In this document: positions 27,834-36,838 of the stretch, one piece after another
How positions within the stretch are numbered: position 1 is the first letter of the stretch
Layout: each line of letters opens with the position of its first letter
Virus record (IMG/VR): IMGVR_UViG_3300025543_005580
Coordinates: 47,990 to 111,989 of that record
From: a virus
Direction: 5' to 3' (one strand)
Length of the DNA: 64,000 nucleotides
Notes under the pieces: model-generated
The model's database searches: none
Told to the model about the DNA's origin: nothing
The model's input: the letters and a program-made list of their open reading frames with translations, nothing else
Translations under genes and position numbers: made by a program

Positions 27834-28801
27834 TAATCTTTAAACATTTCGATTAAATCGTCTAAATAATCTACAGCTAAATCGGTGCCATAAACTACTT
27901 TAAAATCGGGGTTTTGTTTGTAATGGTCCATTGTTTTAATTTTAGCTTTAGCTAATAATGGAATGAGTTCATTTAGTTTATTTTCTACTTTATCAAATCC
28001 TAAGATACGAGAAGTAATGTGTTTTTTTAATGCTGAGCTTTCAATACCTAAATTATTAATATACTCCTCAACATTAATATCTGCTTCATTCAATGGAGTT
28101 GTTTTACTTTTAGATAAATCAACAATTGCTATTGTTTTTGAATCGTGAGGTTTAGGTGCTAATTTATATTTAAAAGTTTTAACTAATACATTATCTTTAA
28201 CTCCTTCAGGTCCAGCTGATGGACCTGGGCCCATTGTTGCTCCAGGACCTTCTTCTACTGGGGCTAATTTATATCCATACTTTTTAACTAGTATATCATT
28301 ATCAGTCCCATCTGCATCTTTATTTTTGTTAAAAGCGAATGGGGTATTATATGAACCAGCACCACCAGCAGTTGATATTTCTTCAACATCTTCTTCATTA
28401 ACAGACAATATATTTATTTCATCTAATAAGTTTTTAGCTTGTCTGTATTGGTCTGGGTAGTTTTTTCTAAGGTGGGTTCTATATTTATTAAATACACTTT
28501 TTAAATCATTAGCAATAGATTGAATACTTGCATCATCTTTTGCTTCTTTACTACTCATTAATATCTTTAAAGCTTTTACTGCTTGAGACATTTGTTTTAA
28601 TGAATCACCAAAACTAGCTAATTTAATAACATCATGGGAAACAGAATTAGTTTCAGTATCAATATCTCCTGTTTTAAAATAAGTATCTAAATCATCCGAG
28701 AAAAAATCAGTATCCTTGATAGGACCATATTGGTCCTCAAGGCGTTTGAGTAAAGCTGGATCTACATCTTTTGGTTTTAAAGATTCGTTTAGATTATTCA
28801 T
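27833..28801 (-). CDS. Putative head-associated protein of unknown function (322 aa)
   Basis: It opens MNNLNESLKPKDVDP, so an L-N-E tripeptide lies within the first six residues. Others are SVNEED (near 135) and PLNEADI (near 240). The chain is mostly helical and charged with a Gly/Pro-rich centre (EGPGATMGPGPSAGPEG). ILVKKYGYKLAP and VLVKTFKYKLAP form an imperfect internal repeat either side of it. The start overlaps the preceding gene by 8 bases. The position between portal and protease genes and the hydrophobic-N-E tripeptides suggest a gp21 substrate in the prohead. No family is recognised. Confidence 0.78.
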   Translation of the reverse strand: MNNLNESLKPKDVDPALLKRLEDQYGPIKDTDFFSDDLDTYFKTGDIDTETNSVSHDVIKLASFGDSLKQMSQAVKALKILMSSKEAKDDASIQSIANDLKSVFNKYRTHLRKNYPDQYRQAKNLLDEINILSVNEEDVEEISTAGGAGSYNTPFAFNKNKDADGTDNDILVKKYGYKLAPVEEGPGATMGPGPSAGPEGVKDNVLVKTFKYKLAPKPHDSKTIAIVDLSKSKTTPLNEADINVEEYINNLGIESSALKKHITSRILGFDKVENKLNELIPLLAKAKIKTMDHYKQNPDFKVVYGTDLAVDYLDDLIEMFKD

Positions 28802-29651
28802 TTGCTAATTTTAATTCTTCTAATAATTCACAATATTGTAAAAGATTAATTAAGTTATCATCATTAACATGAGATGTTTTACCTAATGGTTGTAATAAAT
28901 TAGCTACTTCATTAATTTTAATCTTAATTACTTGTGATTGAGTTTGAGTCGCTAAAATATTTAATTCTTCTTTTATTAAAGATATTTTATTATTATAATA
29001 TTCCTTTAATTTAGGAGTATTATCTACCGAATTAATAAATTCTCTAAGAATTTCTTTTTGATCATTATTTAATGTACCGTACTTATCATTAAATTTTTCT
29101 AAAAGGACTCTATATGTAAGAATTCTAATATCTTTATCATATGATTGAAATTCTTGAATCAAATCAGCTTCAACTTTTTTAGATTCGATAGGTGAAGCAA
29201 CCATATATTCTAATAAGGTTACTTTATTATCAATAATTTGATTAGGATTTGACAATACATCACTATTATATATTTCTAGAAGAGTATATAAAGAAGCATA
29301 TGTTTTATAACTTGGTAATTTAGTTTTAAAAAATTCTTCTAAGTTATAATGTTTAGATATTTCTTTAATTAAGTTATATTTTTGTCTTTTTAAAACACTA
29401 CGATTAAGTGAGCGTGAACTCTCAATAATTGTAGTTAAAATCATATCTGCTTTTGCTTCTGATATATTTTGGTGTTTTGAAATAGTCTCGTATAATTTAT
29501 ATTCTTTCCCTAATTCAGATTTTACAAAGAATTTTTTCATTATTCCAGACGCTTTTGAATTATTACCAGATAAAGTATCCGCCGTAATTTGTCTTACGAG
29601 TAATTCAAAAAGAAGCCCAGTATTTTTATACTTTGAATGTTTAATATTCAT
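28794..29651 (-). CDS. Conserved helical protein downstream of portal gene (285 aa)
   Basis: An all-helical, lysine/glutamate/leucine-rich protein that opens MNIKHSKYKNTGLLFELLVR. It has no membrane segment, signal peptide or cysteine pattern. The position immediately after the portal gene, before gp21, is where T4 keeps small core genes (67, 68). It is much longer than those, so orthology is not claimed. The ATATTTATA motif lies 15 bases upstream of the ATG, and a weak AGGGA abuts the start. I cannot name a function. Confidence 0.75.
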   Translation of the reverse strand: MNIKHSKYKNTGLLFELLVRQITADTLSGNNSKASGIMKKFFVKSELGKEYKLYETISKHQNISEAKADMILTTIIESSRSLNRSVLKRQKYNLIKEISKHYNLEEFFKTKLPSYKTYASLYTLLEIYNSDVLSNPNQIIDNKVTLLEYMVASPIESKKVEADLIQEFQSYDKDIRILTYRVLLEKFNDKYGTLNNDQKEILREFINSVDNTPKLKEYYNNKISLIKEELNILATQTQSQVIKIKINEVANLLQPLGKTSHVNDDNLINLLQYCELLEELKLANE

Positions 29652-29666
29652 TCCCTAGGATTTTAT

Positions 29667-29675
29667 TATAAATAT
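29667..29675 (-). promoter_or_regulatory. ATATTTATA motif, candidate late promoter element
   Basis: Minus-strand ATATTTATA, 15 bases upstream of the 285-residue gene, between it and the portal gene. Confidence 0.5.
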
Positions 29676-29682
29676 ATAAAAA

Positions 29683-31566
29683 TTATTGTTCCTTAATATT
29701 ACTTTCATCTAAAAGCGACTCGCCTTCATTCATCAAGCTTAATTTTTTATTAAGAGATTCAAATAATTGTTTATTTTTTAATTTTTCTTGTAATGCTAAT
29801 GGTGAACCCCCCTTATATTGTGGTTTAATTGAATCCGATTCGTTATCATCATCTTTCATTCCTTTAGCACCTAAACGATCTTTACCAAAATTATCATCTT
29901 GGGTATTACGATCTGTTGATTTTTCCTCAGGACGTCCTAATGGTGCTTTTTCATTATACCCATCAGGAACATTTGCTGGGTCTGAATCCATTCTACCAGT
30001 TCCATATAATGAAGCTAGATCATGTGGTGTACCATATGATTTACCTGTTTCTAACGGATCATTACCCTCTGCTTCAATTTGAGTTACGCGGAACTTACGT
30101 TTTTGGTCTTGTACAATTAAATCTCTATATTCATCATATTGATCAACACTGAAATGGAATACGTTTTCATATATCCAATCTGATGGGAATAATTTTGATT
30201 CCATCATTGAATTGGCTAAATCTACTTTTTGGGTTAATAACGCAATTTTTTCTTGATCATAAATAATAGAAGGTGTTGTTAAACTTAATTCAAAATTAGT
30301 TAACGATTCTTCAGTGTATCCTTGTGTATATAAATGCACTAACGCGATCTTATACAATTCCGATAATACAATACGTTGAATACGATCAATAGTACGAGCA
30401 AAACGTATATCTTCTGCTGCTAATGTAGCTTTACCAGTTAAATCTTTCTCATAACCCATAAATGCTTTAGGCACTTTAAGAGCAGCAAATAATTTATCTC
30501 TTAAATATTCAACATCTTGAATACCATCATATGTTAGTCCTGGTTGTGTTTCTATTTTGGTAGATGTATCATTACCTCTAATTGGAATATAAAAATCTTC
30601 CATTAGGTTTTGCATGTTATATTTTTGATTATATTCCCCACTTTGTGGATCTATTAATGGAGTACGTTTCATTGTAGAAATAGTTTTCTGCATGAAATTT
30701 TCTACTTCATTTGGTGGAATAGAACCAACATTAATATAGAATGTACGGCGATCAGGACTACGAGATATTCTATGAATTAACATAGCATCTTCCATCAACG
30801 CATATTGTTTATAAATTCTACGAGCTGGTTCAATATATGAGCGACCATAAGGTAAGAAATTAACATCCGTTAATAAACGGAAGTGAGCCATTTCGTAATT
30901 ATCGAAATAAATAGCATCATCGTTTTCTTGATATGTATTTGGAACACCATAATATCCTGAACCACCTGAATATATTCCTTCTGGGGAGTATTTAAATCTA
31001 ATAGTACTTGGGTTTTCTTGATCGTATGCTTCTTGTCTTTCAATATGGTATGCTGTATAAGGTATTACATTATAAACACCAAATTTTTCAGCAATTTCTA
31101 ATTTAAGGAAAAAATCACCATATTTGTTCATTTGGCGAATCCATGACCATAAATTAAATTCAATATTTAACACGTCATAAAATAGGTTATATAATATTTT
31201 TTGAATATTATCATCACTACTTCTAATTTGAAGCACCTCACCCATATCATTTTTTAATGTACACTCATCAGCAATAATATCAAGTGCTGAAGCAACAATA
31301 GCGTCATTATCCATTACATCATAATCTGAGTAGATAAATGTACGCATATATTGGTAATTCATGTTTAGCTGTTGGCCAAACAATGAAGTTGAAGAAGGAG
31401 AATAAATACGATTGTATTTATCCATCAATGAATTAGTTGCAATGTCTCCCGATTTTTGGATCGAATCAACGTCCATCACTTTAAGTTGGTTACCCCCTTG
31501 ATTTCTAATGATTACATCAGAAGAGAATAAACGTTGTAGTCGAGTAAATAATCTAGTATCTGCCAT
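29683..31566 (-). CDS. gp20: Portal vertex protein (gp20-like)
   Basis: The 627-residue protein (T4 gp20: 524) forms the dodecameric portal through which DNA is packaged. The features recognised are the N-terminal NQLKVMDVDSIQ region, a central RYIEPARRIYKQYALMEDAMLIHRISRSPDRR-type segment (seen here as YIEPARRIYKQYALMEDAML) and KVPKAFMGYEKDLTGKATLA, which are portal hallmarks in T4-like phages. The extra C-terminal ~100 residues are charged and end with an M-N-E tripeptide (612-614) in SLMNEGESLLDESN, a possible protease site. The ATATTTATA motif lies 18 bases upstream. Unlike T4, no gp18 or gp19 gene lies between gp17 and gp20. Confidence 0.95.
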   Translation of the reverse strand: MADTRLFTRLQRLFSSDVIIRNQGGNQLKVMDVDSIQKSGDIATNSLMDKYNRIYSPSSTSLFGQQLNMNYQYMRTFIYSDYDVMDNDAIVASALDIIADECTLKNDMGEVLQIRSSDDNIQKILYNLFYDVLNIEFNLWSWIRQMNKYGDFFLKLEIAEKFGVYNVIPYTAYHIERQEAYDQENPSTIRFKYSPEGIYSGGSGYYGVPNTYQENDDAIYFDNYEMAHFRLLTDVNFLPYGRSYIEPARRIYKQYALMEDAMLIHRISRSPDRRTFYINVGSIPPNEVENFMQKTISTMKRTPLIDPQSGEYNQKYNMQNLMEDFYIPIRGNDTSTKIETQPGLTYDGIQDVEYLRDKLFAALKVPKAFMGYEKDLTGKATLAAEDIRFARTIDRIQRIVLSELYKIALVHLYTQGYTEESLTNFELSLTTPSIIYDQEKIALLTQKVDLANSMMESKLFPSDWIYENVFHFSVDQYDEYRDLIVQDQKRKFRVTQIEAEGNDPLETGKSYGTPHDLASLYGTGRMDSDPANVPDGYNEKAPLGRPEEKSTDRNTQDDNFGKDRLGAKGMKDDDNESDSIKPQYKGGSPLALQEKLKNKQLFESLNKKLSLMNEGESLLDESNIKEQ

Positions 31567-31584
31567 GTTATATATATTATATCC

Positions 31585-31593
31585 TATAAATAT
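31585..31593 (-). promoter_or_regulatory. ATATTTATA motif, candidate late promoter element
   Basis: Minus-strand ATATTTATA, 18 bases upstream of the portal gene, directly abutting the terminase stop codon. Confidence 0.5.
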
Positions 31594-33165
31594 TTAAAGA
31601 AGCCACTTAATGTCCTCTTTCCCTCCATAAGGGTTATCAATTTGGTAAGGGTTACTTCCATTTTTAGTTCCGTATGCACCAACATACGTAGTTTTATTCA
31701 TACCTCCTAGGGTAGCTCTAGTCATATCGTGGGAATGTTGTTGGAATTTGAGTGATGTATCTCTTAAATACATCCCTATACCAAAAGCCATTACTAAATC
31801 ATCATTATAACCTGATTGTGCTTCTGGTCTACCATTTCTCCAGATAAATACTTTCATTTCTTCTAACAAACGTTTGGAACGAATTGTTACTGATCTATCA
31901 CCAACATATTCTCTAAATTTGTTTACAACTAATGGTCTTGATCTCATAGACATAGTAAATCCAGGGGTCATATCACTATTACCCTCAAATACTTTAAGAT
32001 AAGCATCTGCAGTAAATTGGTCTGATTTAGGGGAATGGTATAAATTTGAATAACCACGTTCAATAATTGAATCAATTGTAGCCCAACCAATTGAAGCGTT
32101 TTCTACAGCTAACATTGCATTATTATATTCGGATCCTAAACCAACTAAAAAATAACCAAATTCTTTAGGAGACATCTGTCCCCTATATTCACCTACTTGT
32201 GTATTAGTTGCAATATCAATTATATGTGCTGTTGAAAAATCTTTACCATCTCCACGAGCAACATCTGCGGTGATCATATATTCTCTAGAATAATCAGCTG
32301 CTTCCCAAATCCATAAGTTTTGATCTACACCTCGTCTTTCTAATGGATCTTGGATTGTTGTTTCTTTTAAAAATTCAATCCATTCATTATAGAATACAAC
32401 ATCTCCTGATGTACTAAAATCACAATCACATTCTTGTGCAGCCATTCTAGGATCACCTAGTAATTCATCTTGTCTATCTCTCCATGCTTGGTCCCTTTCA
32501 GGGTGAACATACCAGGGTAGTTTAATAGGAATAAAGTCATTTTCTTTATTTTCAGCTGATACCCATGTTTTGTGGAACCAATTACCCGTACCATAAGGAG
32601 TAGATAATACAATAGCACCACCACCAGTTGCTAGGGTTTGTTGAGCTGAGGCCCATATTTCACCAATTTGATCAATAAATGCTGCCTCATCAATTAACAA
32701 CAAGGAAACGGCTTCTGATCTACCAGCATCACTACTTGCAGATGTTGCTTTTATTTGTGAGCCATTATTTAATCTAAGTGATAATTTATTATTTTCATCA
32801 GCTGGTATTTTAAGCCAAGAAGGTAAGTTATCATACATAAACTTAACCTTAGTAACCATATTACGAGCTGTTTCTTGCTTTGTCGCAATACAAAGAATAT
32901 TTTTATCCTTTTGGAATAACATCATCCATAAAGAATAACCTGCTGATAATGTTGAGATACCTAACTGTCTTGATTTTAAAATAATCGAGTATGGGTTATC
33001 TCTAAATAAATGTAATGTTTTTTCTTGGAAGGGGTATAGATTAAATAATACTCTACCACGTTGTGGGTGTTGAATATTACAATATTTTTTCATAAAATGA
33101 GCTGGGTCTTGAGCACATTTTAAGTATTCTTGTCTAATTATCGATTTTAAATCTTGATCTGCCAT
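31594..33165 (-). CDS. gp17: Terminase large subunit (gp17-like)
   Basis: The 523-residue packaging motor has an N-terminal ATPase with the T4-type Walker A variant SRQLGIST (65-72), Walker B LLLIDEAAF (155-163, Asp159/Glu160) and coupling motif STPYGTGN (188-195). The C-terminal RNase H-like nuclease shows ITADVARGDGKDFS (Asp301), AVENAS (Glu355) and GYNDDLVMAFGIG near the end. T4 gp17 is longer (610), mostly at the C-terminus. It pumps DNA into the prohead through the portal and cuts the concatemer. It shares one base with the upstream gene (TAATG). A small terminase subunit (gp16) is not identifiable in the window. Confidence 0.96.
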   Translation of the reverse strand: MADQDLKSIIRQEYLKCAQDPAHFMKKYCNIQHPQRGRVLFNLYPFQEKTLHLFRDNPYSIILKSRQLGISTLSAGYSLWMMLFQKDKNILCIATKQETARNMVTKVKFMYDNLPSWLKIPADENNKLSLRLNNGSQIKATSASSDAGRSEAVSLLLIDEAAFIDQIGEIWASAQQTLATGGGAIVLSTPYGTGNWFHKTWVSAENKENDFIPIKLPWYVHPERDQAWRDRQDELLGDPRMAAQECDCDFSTSGDVVFYNEWIEFLKETTIQDPLERRGVDQNLWIWEAADYSREYMITADVARGDGKDFSTAHIIDIATNTQVGEYRGQMSPKEFGYFLVGLGSEYNNAMLAVENASIGWATIDSIIERGYSNLYHSPKSDQFTADAYLKVFEGNSDMTPGFTMSMRSRPLVVNKFREYVGDRSVTIRSKRLLEEMKVFIWRNGRPEAQSGYNDDLVMAFGIGMYLRDTSLKFQQHSHDMTRATLGGMNKTTYVGAYGTKNGSNPYQIDNPYGGKEDIKWLL

Positions 33166-33746
33166 TATTTACCTATTTTCCAATATAAACGGCCTGTATA
33201 TATTGGGGTAAATTCATTATTTACTCCTATTCCAAAACCGTATGCTTGTCTTTTTTTATTAACAAACAAAATTTCTCCATTTAAATTTTGAATTGCTGTT
33301 GGAGAACTACCTACCGAAATACCCCCGAAAAATTCCCTTTGGTAGATGTAAGAAGTATTAGTAACTGTAATTGTTGGGATGAATATGTTGGGTTGAACAT
33401 CTCTAAATAATATTGAGTTTTTACTTATAGTGTCATTTATGACAATACTCCCTAATGAATCTAAACTTAAGGTATCCGTGTAGGCGTATGTAGAATAATA
33501 ATCATTTAAAATAAATGCAGTATCAACATTAGCTAAAACAGTATCATGTATAGTAGTAACTTTAGTTCTCCATTTGGGGATATATTGTGTTTTTTCAACA
33601 ACTACAGTGTCCCATTTAACTACGGTTTCTGTAATAATTTTAGGTTCAGGAATAGTTTTATTTCCTGAACAACTTCTCATAAGAAGAATTATAACTACTA
33701 ATACTACTATAAGTAATGATTGTATATTTTTAAAGAAGTCCTTCAA
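33165..33746 (-). CDS. Single-pass membrane protein upstream of terminase (193 aa)
   Basis: Residues 9-23 (SLLIVVLVVIILLMR) form one N-terminal membrane helix, followed by a Cys and then ~165 residues of beta-rich, Thr/Val-dominated sequence (for example TVVKWDTVVVEKTQYIPKW) predicted to lie outside the cytoplasm. The C-terminal part (FGGISVGSSPTA then AYGFGIGVNNEF) resembles short beta-barrel-like segments. Small membrane-anchored proteins of this kind occur near lysis genes of Bacteroidota phages, so an envelope or lysis role (spanin-like) is possible, but no lysin is nearby. It overlaps the upstream gene by 17 bases. Confidence 0.78.
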   Translation of the reverse strand: MKDFFKNIQSLLIVVLVVIILLMRSCSGNKTIPEPKIITETVVKWDTVVVEKTQYIPKWRTKVTTIHDTVLANVDTAFILNDYYSTYAYTDTLSLDSLGSIVINDTISKNSILFRDVQPNIFIPTITVTNTSYIYQREFFGGISVGSSPTAIQNLNGEILFVNKKRQAYGFGIGVNNEFTPIYTGRLYWKIGK

Positions 33747-34092
33747 GTTCTTTTTTAATTTTAGTTAGAGTCTTTAATCGTTTTAAAAGCTCTTCTTTTT
33801 CAGCACCTTCAGCTTTTTTCCATTGATTAACTACCGTTTTCATTTCTTTATCAGTAGCAGATAATTTGGTAGCTATTTTAGCAACTGAGTCACCTTTTTT
33901 GATGTCAGCATTTGAAGGTTCCATATCATCATCGTCTATATCCTCAGCTAGTCCTGCTTCTTTAGATAATGCAATGGTTTTTTCTAATTCATCATTATAT
34001 TCTTTTTGGGCATCTACATCAGCATCAGAAACCTCAGATAGGATTTCAACTATTTCATTTTTAATGTATTCTTTAAACTCAGACTTTTTCAT
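33730..34092 (-). CDS. Small acidic helical protein with MKKSE-type N-terminus (120 aa)
   Basis: It opens MKKSEFKEYIKNEIVEILSE, then a highly acidic central stretch (EDIDDDDMEPSNAD) and a lysine-rich C-terminal coiled coil. The N-terminal module recurs inside the 438-residue protein (MKKSELKEMIKAAMMAEAE) and in weaker form in the 173-residue protein (MTKSELRDKIKGL), hinting at a second shared targeting or docking peptide. I-V-E and L-S-E tripeptides (about residues 14-20) fit the T4 prohead protease consensus. The ATATTTATA motif lies 17 bases upstream. It is probably an internal head or scaffold-associated protein. Confidence 0.72.
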   Translation of the reverse strand: MKKSEFKEYIKNEIVEILSEVSDADVDAQKEYNDELEKTIALSKEAGLAEDIDDDDMEPSNADIKKGDSVAKIATKLSATDKEMKTVVNQWKKAEGAEKEELLKRLKTLTKIKKELEGLL

Positions 34093-34109
34093 TATTTATA
34101 TATTTTCGT

Positions 34110-34118
34110 TATAAATAT
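34110..34118 (-). promoter_or_regulatory. ATATTTATA motif, candidate late promoter element
   Basis: Minus-strand ATATTTATAACGAAAA, 17 bases upstream of the 120-residue gene. The 16-base string is identical to that at 58773. Confidence 0.55.
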
Positions 34119-34119
34119 G

Positions 34120-34650
34120 TTAAAGATTCATATAGTTTACCATTTGATATATTCTATCCTCTGTACTACCTTCTAATGTATGTAATTTTTTGATTCTATG
34201 ATTATATTTATTTGTTAATTTAACAATCATATTATCAATTATATTTCTATATTGAGCATCTGTTTCACGAACGCCATTATCTTCAATTTCTACACCTTCA
34301 GGAGATACATAAAAGATATAGTCATACTCTCTAATTAGGTGAGATGCTAATGTTTCAAAATCTTCTTTATCATAAATGTCCATTGAAGTAGAACAATTAG
34401 CAAACGCCATAACATCAATTACAGTACGATCTGTAATAATATTTTCTACCATTAACTCACTTGATCGTTCAGCTAAAAATACACATTGACCTTTTAATGT
34501 TGAATCAGTATTCATTGGAATGCCTTGTACCATTAATTCCTTAGAACGTTCAGTTCTAAAGTTATAACCTTTAAAATAATCTAGCTCTTTAAGAGCATTA
34601 ACTAATGTAGTTTTACCTACACTCATTGTACCACATAATCCTATTTTCAT
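34120..34650 (-). CDS. P-loop kinase/ATPase, NadR-like AAA domain
   Basis: The 176-residue protein has Walker A GTMSVGKTT (7-15), an ITDRTVIDVMAFAN segment (about 71-84) corresponding to the DR-containing motif of NadR/thymidylate-kinase-like P-loop kinases, and DYIFYVSPEGVEIEDNGVR (about 110-128), typical of the NadR nicotinamide-riboside-kinase-like AAA family. It probably phosphorylates a small molecule such as a nucleoside. Its start overlaps the cupin gene's stop by 4 bases (ATGA), so the two are translationally coupled and may act in one pathway. The exact substrate cannot be read from sequence. Confidence 0.83.
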   Translation of the reverse strand: MKIGLCGTMSVGKTTLVNALKELDYFKGYNFRTERSKELMVQGIPMNTDSTLKGQCVFLAERSSELMVENIITDRTVIDVMAFANCSTSMDIYDKEDFETLASHLIREYDYIFYVSPEGVEIEDNGVRETDAQYRNIIDNMIVKLTNKYNHRIKKLHTLEGSTEDRIYQMVNYMNL

Positions 34651-35042
34651 ACGTCTTTATTATCTAACCATTTTCTATATACTCTATAACTATCACTATC
34701 AAAGTGTTCTGTACTAACCTCAAACAATGTTCCATCAGTTAACGCTTTAACTTGATGTGGTTGTCCAGGATATTGTCTTACACTATCACCTTCAATTAAA
34801 TGTTGCTCGTGAACTTCACCTGTTTCAGTATCAACCCAACGATATAAAAATTCGCCTTCTTGTACATACCAAGTTTCATCCTTAATCAAATGATAATGCA
34901 TGCTAAAGTTACAACCTTTTTTGAACACTAACAACTTACCACAGTAAAGCTCGTTATTTTCAAATATAATTTCATGTCCCCAACCTTTAGGAACATTACA
35001 TTCTTTACATTCTTTAGCGTTAAATACTATTGGTTTTTCCAT
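34647..35042 (-). CDS. Cupin-domain protein
   Basis: The 131-residue single-domain cupin has metal-ligand motif 1 H49-Y-H51 with Glu56 (MHYHLIKDETWYVQEGE) and motif 2 His96 (YPGQPHQVKA). The overall pattern is closest to mannose-6-phosphate isomerase-type cupins (HYH-K-ETWYV-G). The N-terminus has C-K-E-C at 12-15. It could be a sugar isomerase, dioxygenase or binding protein. It lies between the NadR-like kinase and a small unknown gene in what looks like an accessory metabolic group. Confidence 0.87.
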   Translation of the reverse strand: MEKPIVFNAKECKECNVPKGWGHEIIFENNELYCGKLLVFKKGCNFSMHYHLIKDETWYVQEGEFLYRWVDTETGEVHEQHLIEGDSVRQYPGQPHQVKALTDGTLFEVSTEHFDSDSYRVYRKWLDNKDV

Positions 35043-35043
35043 A

Positions 35044-35310
35044 TTATAATCTTGAAGTACCTCTCATTGATGGGTTTTTATACCAAGGTAAACCTTCTCT
35101 TTCTTTCATTAATTCATTATAATCATCATAATTAAATGGTATACCATGAAGGTAATATGATTTTTCAAATTCAGAATCTTTATTAAATGGGACAATTGCT
35201 GGACCATCCCATCTGTGATGTTTCCATATATTTTTATTTTCTATTCTAATTAAATAATGTTTTGCTCCCTTAAAACTGATTGTTTTGTATTCATATAATT
35301 TTTCACTCAT
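35044..35310 (-). CDS. Small protein of unknown function (88 aa)
   Basis: A charged, tryptophan- and tyrosine-rich cytoplasmic-type protein (segments IWKHHRWDGPAIVPFN and YYLHGIPFNYDDYNELMKER). The WDGPAI...YYLHG pattern is reminiscent of small phage and bacterial repeat motifs in which WDGPA is followed by WY-NG, but I cannot assign it. It lies one base from the cupin gene and 11 bases after the FAD enzyme gene, so it is part of the same operon. Confidence 0.7.
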   Translation of the reverse strand: MSEKLYEYKTISFKGAKHYLIRIENKNIWKHHRWDGPAIVPFNKDSEFEKSYYLHGIPFNYDDYNELMKEREGLPWYKNPSMRGTSRL

Positions 35311-35321
35311 AATTCTTTTTA

Positions 35322-36704
35322 TTAAAATGTAATATTATCTCCTTGATGATTATCCCATTCGCAAATATACGAACCATTTTCTACTTTACAAAATCGCTCT
35401 AAAATATCTTCAGCAACATATGTTCCTTGTGCTCCTGAAACTGTAATACCACGAGCTGAGAGTGCATCACCTACAAAGTGAACATTATCAAAATCAGCCA
35501 ATGCCAGATTTTTATAATCTACAAGTGGCTCAGGTGATAGATATTTTACTTCAGGAATATAAACACCCCAATCATCTCCAAGTGTTGGAAATACTTTTTT
35601 CATATCATCAATAAAGTCATCAATGTATTTATAGTAACCTTGAAATGCTTCTCTTACTGCATCCATTTTATCAATTGAAATAGCACTTACTATATCACCT
35701 TCTGATGTTGTAGATGGTGTACGAGTTGGACTATAATATAAACCAGTACCTTCTTTATTTACTTTAGATACTAATTCTCTAGACCAAGCAAATGGTTCTT
35801 CAATTCCTGGTATTTCCATTAGGATACCAAAATTGGTCATATTATTTCTAAACGCTTCATCTTTTTTAGCGTGTCCGTTGTAGCTGTGATCTCCATACGT
35901 TTCTTCAACGGCAACATATGCTGCATTGTTGTTTGTACAGAAAGAACGTAGTGATACTCCTTCATCAAATTTTCTATATAATTTAAAATCATAACTAATA
36001 TCAATTAGTTTCTGGAAGTGTTTTTGTGGTGCCTCAAATCGCACCCCAATTTGTACTGGTTTTGGTTCAGTAGGTAGTTCATAATCGTCTGCTAATTGTT
36101 TACCAAAATCAATACCTGATTTGCCAACAGCAAACATTAGGCGATCATAGCTAATAGGCCAATTTTTAGGATTAATAAATGTTTCTTCTTCTCCTATAAA
36201 TAATTCTTGAGAATTAAAATCAATTGAAGTTACTTTAGTCTCCCAAATAAATTTAACACCTTTAGACACTAGATAATCATACCAATTTTTACCAATCTCG
36301 TGTAGATAATCTGTACCAACGTGCCATACAGGAAATAATCTTAAACCGAAATATGGTTTAATAAAATCTGGTTCCGCTACTGGGTTTGAACATTGTACTT
36401 CTTCTGGTTTAGGATGGAAACGTTTGAAATTGGTAATTACCTGATCAAACAATTCCATTGCTTTATCTTCCCCACAATACTTAGACATATGACCTCCAAT
36501 TGCTGTGTGATAAGTTAATTTACCATCACTCCAACCACCAGCACCTAAAAATCCTTCCATCACTTCAGAATATTTTCGGTTATATGGATCTTTACCCATA
36601 TCGATGATAGTAATATTATCACCAGGATAACCATTATCTACCAATTTTGTAGCAGCATTAACACCTGCTACACCTGCTCCTACGATTACTAATTTTTCTA
36701 CCAT
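35322..36704 (-). CDS. FAD-dependent dehydrogenase / oxidoreductase
   Basis: The 460-residue flavoprotein has an N-terminal dinucleotide-binding motif VIVGAGVAGVNAA (GxGxxG at 9-14), a FLGAGGWSDGKLTYH segment (about 52-66) like the GGAGAFSDGKL motif of the COG2509-type uncharacterised FAD-dependent dehydrogenases, and a C-terminal FAD motif NVHFVGDALSARGITVSGAQ. The cysteine cluster usual before the GAG motif in that family is absent. No membrane segment or signal is present. A flavoprotein of this kind in a head-gene region is unusual for T4-like phages; it may alter host redox metabolism or a modification pathway together with the cupin and kinase. The terminator of the upstream gene separates it from 36839-37486. 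Confidence 0.88.
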   Translation of the reverse strand: MVEKLVIVGAGVAGVNAATKLVDNGYPGDNITIIDMGKDPYNRKYSEVMEGFLGAGGWSDGKLTYHTAIGGHMSKYCGEDKAMELFDQVITNFKRFHPKPEEVQCSNPVAEPDFIKPYFGLRLFPVWHVGTDYLHEIGKNWYDYLVSKGVKFIWETKVTSIDFNSQELFIGEEETFINPKNWPISYDRLMFAVGKSGIDFGKQLADDYELPTEPKPVQIGVRFEAPQKHFQKLIDISYDFKLYRKFDEGVSLRSFCTNNNAAYVAVEETYGDHSYNGHAKKDEAFRNNMTNFGILMEIPGIEEPFAWSRELVSKVNKEGTGLYYSPTRTPSTTSEGDIVSAISIDKMDAVREAFQGYYKYIDDFIDDMKKVFPTLGDDWGVYIPEVKYLSPEPLVDYKNLALADFDNVHFVGDALSARGITVSGAQGTYVAEDILERFCKVENGSYICEWDNHQGDNITF

Positions 36705-36748
36705 TATATAGTTATTGCCTTTATTTTTAACTCATTGAATATACAAAC

Positions 36749-36778
36749 AAAAAGTGGCGCCTCCAAAGGAGACGCCAC
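36749..36778 (-). terminator. Intrinsic terminator after the 215-residue orphan gene
   Basis: The minus strand has an 11-bp stem (GTGGCGTCTCC with GGAGGCGCCAC, 36754-36778) with a 3-base loop, followed by TTTTTGTTTG. One pair is U-G on the minus strand but C-A on the plus strand, so the hairpin is formed properly only by minus-strand RNA. Confidence 0.92.
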
Positions 36779-36838
36779 AGATGTCATTTTTTTTTACTTT
36801 AAATCGACTGGCTATGAATCAGTCTATAATATGATTAA

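Noticed and set aside
36806-36824. Small hairpin GACTG/CAGTC upstream of the 36.7 kb terminator
   Set aside because: The stem is only 5 bp with a 9-base loop and no T-run; the adjacent 11-bp hairpin is the real terminator.
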